From the NCBI RefSeq assembly GCF_017876095.1, contig NZ_JAGINM010000014.1:124001-188000 (forward strand): a stretch of DNA of 64,000 nucleotides, read 5' to 3'. The stretch comes from Azospirillum agricola (lineage in GTDB: Bacteria; Pseudomonadota; Alphaproteobacteria; Azospirillales; Azospirillaceae). Made by a program: the position numbers and the translations under genes. The stretch's first letter is position 1, and each line of letters starts with the position of its first letter. The notes under the pieces are model-generated. The model did not search any database, was not told the DNA's origin, and saw only the letters and a program-made list of their open reading frames with translations. This document shows, piece by piece, positions 59,396-64,000 of the stretch.

Positions 59396-59424
59396 GCGTC
59401 CCAGAAACTTGCCGCGGCGTCTCA
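59396..59424 (-). promoter_or_regulatory. 29-base repeated upstream element, copy B
   Basis: On the minus strand TGAGACGCCGCGG then CAAGTTTCTGGGACGC. It matches copy A (59884-59912) at 26 of 29 positions and stands at nearly the same distance (about 70 bases) before the start of precursor 6 as copy A before that of precursor 7. It is a shared promoter or regulator-binding site, with the flanking AraC proteins as candidate binders. Confidence 0.55.
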
Positions 59425-59451
59425 TCGGGGCGCGATTCCGCGGGCCCTGGT

Positions 59452-59817
59452 TCAATGGGGATAGAGCTTGGAGGCGAAGTTGCGCAGGGCGTCGTTGATC
59501 ACCGCCGGCCTGCCGGTGACGAGGTTGTTGATCCCGTCGGCGGCGACCACGGCGCCGAACACCAGCCCGCCGACCAGCGCCAGCCCGCCGAGGCCGAGCA
59601 GCACCCCGGCGCCCCCGCTGACCTGATCGAGCATCTCGTCGGGCAGCTCGACGCTGCGGCGGTGGGCGTCCGCGACCTCGGCGTCGGTGACGTCGTAGCC
59701 GTCGGCGCGCAGCCGCGCCGCCAGCTCGGCGAGGTTGGCCGCCGCCGCGTGGCGCTCGGCCAGCGCCGGCTCGTTCAGGGCCGCGGTGGCGAACCGCTCC
59801 AGTTCCGCTTGGCTCAT
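59452..59817 (-). CDS. Nif11/NHLP-leader precursor peptide 7
   Basis: A 121-residue precursor: leader MSQAELERFATAALNEPALA, LRADGYDVTDAEVADAHRRS, ELPDEMLDQVSGG. The core is about 53 residues with the strongest glycine zipper of the set (AGVLLGLGGLALVGGLVFGA) and a long polar tail (NNLVTGRPAVINDALRNFAS then KLYPH), no cysteine. It is separated from precursor 6 by 127 bases and has its own upstream element, so it is probably transcribed separately. ATG 59817 is fixed by the conserved MSQ start. Confidence 0.87.
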   Translation of the reverse strand: MSQAELERFATAALNEPALAERHAAAANLAELAARLRADGYDVTDAEVADAHRRSVELPDEMLDQVSGGAGVLLGLGGLALVGGLVFGAVVAADGINNLVTGRPAVINDALRNFASKLYPH

Positions 59818-59883
59818 GGCCGTCGTCCCCCGGTTGATGATCGCCGGGAGCTTAGCCGGGACGGTGGGCGCCCACCCTTCAAG

Positions 59884-59912
59884 GCGTCCCAGAAACTTGC
59901 CCGGCCGTCTCA
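59884..59912 (-). promoter_or_regulatory. 29-base repeated upstream element, copy A
   Basis: On the minus strand TGAGACGGCCGGG then CAAGTTTCTGGGACGC; 26 of 29 bases identical to copy B. It lies about 67 bases before precursor 7 and 90 bases before the divergent AraC gene at 60002, the place expected for a divergently acting control site. Confidence 0.55.
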
Positions 59913-60001
59913 AATGGTCACGGGCCGGCGGTGGAAGCCGGCTTGACAGGAGCCGGGTGCAATGATGGTGCTATGTCGGGGAACTGGCGTGAGCGCGTTC
60001 G

Positions 60002-61036
60002 ATGGCCGACACCGGAGGGGAAGCGTCCCCCGTTCTTCGCTTCGACAGCGCCGGCATGGCGCCGGAGGAGGGATTCTGGCTCTGGCGCGATCAGATGTCG
60101 CCGATCTTCGAGATCAGCGTTCCCGACCGGGACGCCGTCGGCGCCTTCCATGGCGTGCTGGAGACCTACCACATGGGCAGCGTGCTGCTGGGCCGCTGCG
60201 CGTCGGTGACCCAGAGCTTCGAACGCAGCCGGCCGATCATCGCCCGCAGCGGCATCGATCATTATCTGGTCCAGTTCCAGCACCGGGGTGGTTCGCGCGG
60301 CCGAATGGGCGCGCGGGAGGTCGACGTCCGCACGGGCGACGTCTGCATCCTGGATCTGGCGCAGACGGTCAGCACCGTCGACCACGACATCGACACCCTG
60401 ACCCTCTGCCTGCCGCGCGAGATGCTGGCCCCGCTGGTGGTGGATCCCGACGCGCTGCACGGGCTGGTGCTGCCCGGCCGCAGCCCGCTGGGCGCGATGC
60501 TGGCCGGCCATGTCCGATCGCTGCACCGTGTCGCGTCCACCCTGTCGGCGCGCGAGGCGCTGAGCGTGGCGCGCGGCGCCGCCGCCTTCGTCGCCGGCTG
60601 CCTGGGGCCGACCGTCGACGCGCTCGATCTCGTCCGGCCGGAAATGCAGGCGTCGCGCGTAAGGGCCATCAAGCGGCACATCGACAGCCATCTCGGCGAT
60701 CCGCAGCTGGATGCGGCGCGCATCGCCGAGGCTTTCCGCATGTCGCGGCCGACGCTGTACCGGCTGTTCGAGCCGATGGGCGGGGTGGCCGCCTACATCC
60801 TGCAACGCCGGCTCGCCCGCAGCCTGGCCGACCTGATGGCGCACCGGCCCCAGCGCATCGCCGACATCGCCCGGCGTTGGGGCTTCAGCTCCGAAACCGC
60901 CTTCAGCCGCGCCTTCCGCGCCGCGTTCGGCATGGCGCCGCGCGACGCCCGCGCCAGCTCGCAGCGGGTGAGCAACTCGCCCACCAACGTCTCGGATGCG
61001 TTCAAGCGCTGGTTTCATGAACTCGCCGTGCTGTGA
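60002..61036 (+). CDS. AraC-family regulator, right flank of the peptide-export locus
   Basis: A 344-residue paralogue of the AraC protein at 49554-50624. The N-terminal half has GIDHYLVQFQHRGGSRGRMG then VDVRTGDVCILDLAQTVSTV, LCLPREMLAPLVVDPDALHG. The C-terminal helix-turn-helix pair is IAEAFRMSRPTLYRLFEPMG and IARRWGFSSETAFSRAFRAA then FGMAPRDARA. It is divergent from precursor 7 with repeated element A between, and converges with the flagellar 84-residue gene, 28 bases apart. It likely controls precursor and exporter transcription. Confidence 0.9.
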   Translation: MADTGGEASPVLRFDSAGMAPEEGFWLWRDQMSPIFEISVPDRDAVGAFHGVLETYHMGSVLLGRCASVTQSFERSRPIIARSGIDHYLVQFQHRGGSRGRMGAREVDVRTGDVCILDLAQTVSTVDHDIDTLTLCLPREMLAPLVVDPDALHGLVLPGRSPLGAMLAGHVRSLHRVASTLSAREALSVARGAAAFVAGCLGPTVDALDLVRPEMQASRVRAIKRHIDSHLGDPQLDAARIAEAFRMSRPTLYRLFEPMGGVAAYILQRRLARSLADLMAHRPQRIADIARRWGFSSETAFSRAFRAAFGMAPRDARASSQRVSNSPTNVSDAFKRWFHELAVL

Positions 61037-61085
61037 GCCGGCGGGCCGCGGCGTCCGGCGTCCGCTACCGCCGCAGCCCGCCGGC
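61037..61085. terminator. 10-bp inverted repeat at convergent gene ends
   Basis: GCCGGCGGGC (61037-61046, right after the AraC stop) and GCCCGCCGGC (61076-61085, inside the last codons of the convergent gene) pair perfectly. It could terminate both directions but lacks a T-tract. Confidence 0.4.
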
Positions 61086-61319
61086 CCGGCCATAGGCCGT
61101 CGCCGCCGTCCGCGCCGCGTCGCCGCGCCGGATCGTCACGCCGAGCGCCGCCCTGGCCTCCTGCAACCGCTCGATCAGCGTCAGCAGGTCGTCGGCGAGC
61201 GCCAGCCGCTCCGTCCGCGTCGACGGTCCGACCAGCAGCCGCCGCGCCCGCGCGACGACGCGCCTGTGGTCGAGCAGCAGCGCGTCCTGCTCGGCGAAGC
61301 GGTCCGGATCGGCGTCCAT
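61065..61319 (-). CDS. Small helical protein following flgE, unknown
   Basis: An 84-residue charged helical protein (DAADPD-like acidic start, HRRVVARARRLLVG, LADDLLTLIERLQEARAALG), starting 10 bases after the flgE stop on the same strand, so probably co-transcribed with flgD-flgE. I do not recognise the family. Size and helicity would suit an export-related or assembly factor of the hook genes. It is the last gene of the flagellar block before the peptide-export locus. Confidence 0.6.
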   Translation of the reverse strand: MDADPDRFAEQDALLLDHRRVVARARRLLVGPSTRTERLALADDLLTLIERLQEARAALGVTIRRGDAARTAATAYGRAGGLRR

Positions 61320-61329
61320 GCCCCGGCCC

Positions 61330-62640
61330 TCACCGCTTCATGGCGATCAGCGTGTCCAGCATGTCCTGCGCCGTCGTCACCACCTTGGAGGCGGCGGAAT
61401 AGGCCTGTTGCGCGGTGATCATCCGGCTGAACTCATCGGTCAGCTCGACCGTGGAGCTTTCCAGCGAGCCGGCGGCAATCTCGCCCGCCTTGCCGTCGCC
61501 GGCGGTGCGCAGCTGGTAGGCGCCGGACTCGTAGGTCTGGGTGAAGGTGCTGCCGGTCTCGCTGTCCAGCCCGTCGGCGTTGGCGAAGGTCGCGATCGGG
61601 ATCTGGTAGATCGCCCGCGTCTCGCCGTTGTCGAAGGTGGCGCGGATGACGCCGCTGTCGTCGATGGTGGTGCCGGTCAGCGTGCCCGGCGCGTAGCCGT
61701 TCTGCGCGCTGCTCCAGTCGCCGACCGACGGATCGCTGTCGCCCGACGCGTACTGCGTCAGCCCGTCGGTGCCGTTGGCCGTTCCCAGATCGAGCGTGAC
61801 CGCGCTGTCGGTGGCGCCGGTGGTCCACCCGCCGACCGAGAAGGAGATCGCCGATGGATCGACCGACACCATGGTGCCGGTGCCGTCGTCCTGCGTCGCC
61901 GAGGCCAGCGAGCCGTCGCTGTTGAAGCTGATCGACAGCGGAAAGCCCGCCATCGTGCCGGTGGTCACCGTGCCGTCCGACGATTTGGCCGGGTCCGACG
62001 CGTCGAGCGACCATGTGTTGTCGGCGGTCTTGGTCCAGCTCAGCGTCACCGAATGGCTGTTGCCGAGCGCGTCGAACATCTCGACGTCGGTGGTGAAGCT
62101 GTCGCCGGTCTCGGCGTCGGACGGCAGGTTGGCCTCGACCCCCAGCGTCGAGGTCGCCTTGGGCGTGCCCTTGATGCTGGTCAGGTTGACCGCCTCCAGG
62201 CTGTCGGTGGAGGTCTTGTTGCTGGCGGTGATCTTGCCGCTCTCGTCCAGCTTCCAGCCGTAGAGGTAGTTGCCCTCGTCGTTCTTCAGGTAGCCCGACG
62301 CGTCGGCCGAGAAGGAGCCGTTGCGGGTGAAGGCGATCCCGCCGTTCGCCGAGGCGTCGGAGATGACGAAGAAGCCCTCGCCATTGATCGCCATGTTGGT
62401 GGTGGTGGCGGAGGACTGGATCTCGCCCTGGCGGTTGATGTTGCGGGTGTTGGAGGCGATGACGCCGCCGACCTGCTCGTCGACCGTGGTCGTCTTGTTG
62501 ATGTAGGAGGTGAAGCTGGTGACCGTGCCCTTGAAGCCGGTGGTACTGGAGTTGGCGATGTTGCTGGAGATCGAGGCGAGCGCCTTGCTCTGGGCGGTCA
62601 GGCCGGACATGGCGCTGTACATCGCGCTGGTGATGCTCAT
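61330..62640 (-). CDS. flgE: Flagellar hook protein FlgE
   Basis: A 436-residue axial protein with the FlgE build: N-terminal MYSAMSGLTAQSKALASISS then NIANSSTTGFKGTVTSFTSY, the FlgE-type NMAINGEGFFVISDASANGG then IAFTRNGSFSADASGYLKND, EGNYLYGW, and a C-terminal VELTDEFSRMITAQQAYSAA then SKVVTTAQDMLDTLIAMK. It has no cysteine. It forms the flexible hook, with FlgD as cap during assembly; FlgD is encoded just upstream (87 bases). Confidence 0.95.
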   Translation of the reverse strand: MSITSAMYSAMSGLTAQSKALASISSNIANSSTTGFKGTVTSFTSYINKTTTVDEQVGGVIASNTRNINRQGEIQSSATTTNMAINGEGFFVISDASANGGIAFTRNGSFSADASGYLKNDEGNYLYGWKLDESGKITASNKTSTDSLEAVNLTSIKGTPKATSTLGVEANLPSDAETGDSFTTDVEMFDALGNSHSVTLSWTKTADNTWSLDASDPAKSSDGTVTTGTMAGFPLSISFNSDGSLASATQDDGTGTMVSVDPSAISFSVGGWTTGATDSAVTLDLGTANGTDGLTQYASGDSDPSVGDWSSAQNGYAPGTLTGTTIDDSGVIRATFDNGETRAIYQIPIATFANADGLDSETGSTFTQTYESGAYQLRTAGDGKAGEIAAGSLESSTVELTDEFSRMITAQQAYSAASKVVTTAQDMLDTLIAMKR

Positions 62641-62686
62641 GGCGGCACCTGTCGATAGATCGGGAAATTCGGGTGGATGCGGCAGT

Positions 62687-62738
62687 CAGGAGATGGCGGC
62701 CAGGAGATGGCGGTCAGGAGATGGCGGTCAGGAGATCG
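62687..62738. repeat. 14-bp tandem repeat at the end of flgD
   Basis: Three full copies of CAGGAGATGGCGGY (62687-62700, 62701-62714, 62715-62728) and a partial fourth span the flgD stop codon. The unit is not a multiple of three. Confidence 0.85.
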
Positions 62739-63402
62739 CCAGCACGTCGTCGGCCGAGACGCTGACCCCGCCGACGTCGAGCACGGCGGATCCCGAGCTG
62801 CTGTCGACGCCGGTCACCGTGCCCTTGATGCGGGTGGTGGCGCCGACGGCGCTGCCGCTGGAATCGAAGGCGGTGACCGCCAGGGTGTAGGTGCCGCTGG
62901 TGTAGGAGCTGCCGTTGCTGCCGGTGCCGTCCCAACTCAGCGCATGGGTGCCCGACGACGTCTCGCCACTGGTCGTGTAGACCGTCTTGCCCGAGGAATC
63001 GGTGACGGTCAGCGTGACCTTGGAGGCGGTGGAGTCGAGGTCGTACTCCCACTCGGCGCTGCCGTCCTGGAGCGCCGTGGTGTCGCCCTCGGCCTCCACC
63101 GTGCGTCCGAGATAGCCGATGGCGCTGCTGCCGGTGCCGAGCGCCGAGACGGCGGTGGTCAGATCGTCCAGCTTGTCGCCGATCGACATCTGCTGCTCCA
63201 GCGAGGCGAGCTGCACGAGCTGGCTGGTGTATTCGCTGGCGTCCACCGGATCGGTCGGGTCCTGGACCTCCAGCTGCTTCAGCAGCAGGGTCAGGAAGGA
63301 CTGGTAGTTCTCGGCCAGCGAGGCCGACGAGCGGCTCGACGAGGAGCTGGCCGTCGCGGTCGAACTGGTCGCGTATGTGGAGCTGAGTGCTGACACCGAC
63401 AT
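62728..63402 (-). CDS. flgD: Flagellar hook assembly protein FlgD
   Basis: A 224-residue FlgD with a Ser/Thr-rich N-terminal export region and the conserved core LAENYQSFLTLLLKQLEVQD then PTDPVDASEYTSQLVQLASL, EQQMSIGDKLDDL. It is followed by the FlgD Ig-like/Tudor part (GETSSGTHALSWDGTGSNGS). It scaffolds polymerisation of FlgE. GGAG lies 7 bases before ATG 63402. Promoter copy 4 lies 123 bases upstream. Its last codons run into the 14-bp tandem repeat. Confidence 0.93.
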   Translation of the reverse strand: MSVSALSSTYATSSTATASSSSSRSSASLAENYQSFLTLLLKQLEVQDPTDPVDASEYTSQLVQLASLEQQMSIGDKLDDLTTAVSALGTGSSAIGYLGRTVEAEGDTTALQDGSAEWEYDLDSTASKVTLTVTDSSGKTVYTTSGETSSGTHALSWDGTGSNGSSYTSGTYTLAVTAFDSSGSAVGATTRIKGTVTGVDSSSGSAVLDVGGVSVSADDVLAIS

Positions 63403-63524
63403 CGCCTTCTCCACCCAAATCGCGGCCCGTTCGCGGACTCCGGGTCGGGTGTCCGCGGCGGCGAGGCCGGTGTTGTCCAGGGAAGGGCCGCGCGACGGCG
63501 CCGCCCGTTCGTTCTGTGGGTATC

Positions 63525-63558
63525 CACGGGGCGGGGCGGGAAAGCTGGCGCGGTTTTT
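63525..63558 (-). promoter_or_regulatory. Flagellar-type bipartite promoter element, copy 4 (flgD/flgE)
   Basis: On the minus strand AAAAACCGCGCCAG (63558-63545), 15 bases, CCGTG (63529-63525), 123 bases before flgD. The first 14-base block equals that of copies 1 and 3, and the five bases after it (CTTTC) equal those of copies 1 and 2. Confidence 0.7.
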
Positions 63559-63577
63559 TTCGAAAAAGAGCCGGGGC

Positions 63578-63611
63578 AGCAAAAAGGCCGCCGTCCGGCT
63601 GGACGGCGGCC
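63578..63611 (-). terminator. Rho-independent terminator of the gene at the right edge
   Basis: GGCCGCCGTCC (63586-63596) and GGACGGCGGCC (63601-63611) form a perfect 11-bp stem with a 4-base loop, followed on the minus strand by TTTTT. It lies 31 bases after the stop of the right-edge gene and isolates it from flgD. Confidence 0.88.
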
Positions 63612-63642
63612 TATGGCCGGGCTGGAAGCGGGTGCGGCGGCG

Positions 63643-64000
63643 TTACGCCGCGTCGCCCCAGAAATGCGGCATGGTGGCGTCGGCGCCGTAGCCGTCGCTG
63701 CCCATCGACGACCAGCTCAGGTCATGGATGCCGTGGGAGAGCGCCGCCGCGTCCTCCTTCAGCGAATAGTCGCCGTTCGCGCTGTCGGTGAAGCCGGGAT
63801 TGAACACCGCGTCGTTCGGCCCGTAGCCCTTCCCGTTGGCGGCGAGGTTGCCGTCCATCAGGAAATTTTGGCCGGGGCTCATCAGCTTCCAATACTGTTC
63901 GATCGGCATGTCGCCGGCCGTGAGGTTGCGGATGATGGTGGTGTCGTCGGGGCGCGCCTGGTCGCCGGCCTTGGGCACCCACTCGACGCGGATGAAGGCG
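63643..64000 (-). CDS. C-terminal part of a right-handed beta-helix-like protein (partial)
   Basis: The frame is open to the window edge, giving the last 118 residues; the start lies to the right of the window. The segment TTIIRNLTAGDMPIEQYWKL and the ending VFNPGFTDSANGDYSLKEDA resemble the closing coil of right-handed beta-helix proteins such as pectate or alginate lyases (pattern P.F.D...GDY.LK..S.A). It ends HDLSWSSMGSDGYGADATMP. Secretion and enzymatic activity cannot be judged from this piece. Confidence 0.55.
   Translation of the reverse strand, partial: AFIRVEWVPKAGDQARPDDTTIIRNLTAGDMPIEQYWKLMSPGQNFLMDGNLAANGKGYGPNDAVFNPGFTDSANGDYSLKEDAAALSHGIHDLSWSSMGSDGYGADATMPHFWGDAA

Noticed and set aside
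57877..59913. CRISPR-like repetition in the precursor region
   Set aside because: The repeated segments are coding leader sequences about 300-450 bases apart, not short direct repeats with uniform spacers.

Overview
The window is about 64 kb of GC-rich DNA with dense genes, short intergenic gaps and ATGA-type gene overlaps. Gene content (a multi-gene chemotaxis operon, a flagellar cluster with a short flagellin, TPR glycosyltransferase, tetrathionate-type respiration, ROK-controlled sugar uptake) suggests a motile alphaproteobacterium of the Rhodospirillales/Azospirillum type. The organism is inferred from gene content and composition only.

Layout. 0-6.5 kb: end of a LysR regulator, a TetR gene with its own operator, an AidB-like acyl-CoA dehydrogenase, and a divergent TetR / 4-hydroxybutyryl-CoA-dehydratase-like pair with a shared operator, followed by about 760 bases without a convincing gene. 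6.5-16.5 kb (minus strand): a chemotaxis operon STAS-cheY-cheA-cheW-mcp-cheW-cheR-cheB plus a soluble protein with degenerate receptor tips. 16.6-17.3 kb: a scar with a decayed transposase and a piece resembling the 3' half of tRNA-Phe. 17.3-26.4 kb: a ROK repressor divergent from an uptake and catabolic operon (binding protein, two permeases, argininosuccinate-lyase-like enzyme, ATPase, PfkB kinase, SIS protein). 26.4-37.8 kb: flagellar genes (TPR glycosyltransferase, ECF sigma factor, fliS, fliD, flagellin, flgL, flgK, a flgN-like gene, a LuxR-type regulator).

38-45.8 kb: ttrA-ttrC-ttrB-ttrR-ttrS, a tetrathionate-reductase-type respiratory enzyme with its two-component system. 46-49.4 kb: a DUF2189-type membrane protein and a large FtsX/YbbP permease without a neighbouring ATPase. 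49.5-61 kb: an NHLP/Nif11-leader peptide export locus framed by two paralogous AraC regulators: two ABC exporters (one with a C39 peptidase), an HlyD-type adaptor, seven precursor peptides with double-glycine leaders and one 59-codon stub. 61-63.4 kb: flagellar genes again (flgE, flgD), then the end of a beta-helix-like protein.

Two patterns tie the window together. First, an exact bipartite element (AAAAACCGCGCCAG-like, 15 bases, CCGTG) occurs four times, each in the sense direction upstream of a gene in the flagellar blocks, including both sides of the 23-kb respiratory/bacteriocin segment that separates flgE from flgK. It looks like a dedicated flagellar promoter. Second, the peptide locus has no recognisable modification enzyme and no cysteine in any precursor; most cores are glycine/alanine-rich hydrophobic helices. 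This suggests an unmodified, pore-forming multi-peptide secretion system using Nif11-type leaders. The peptide locus and the lyase-containing sugar operon are the best candidates for undescribed biology here.
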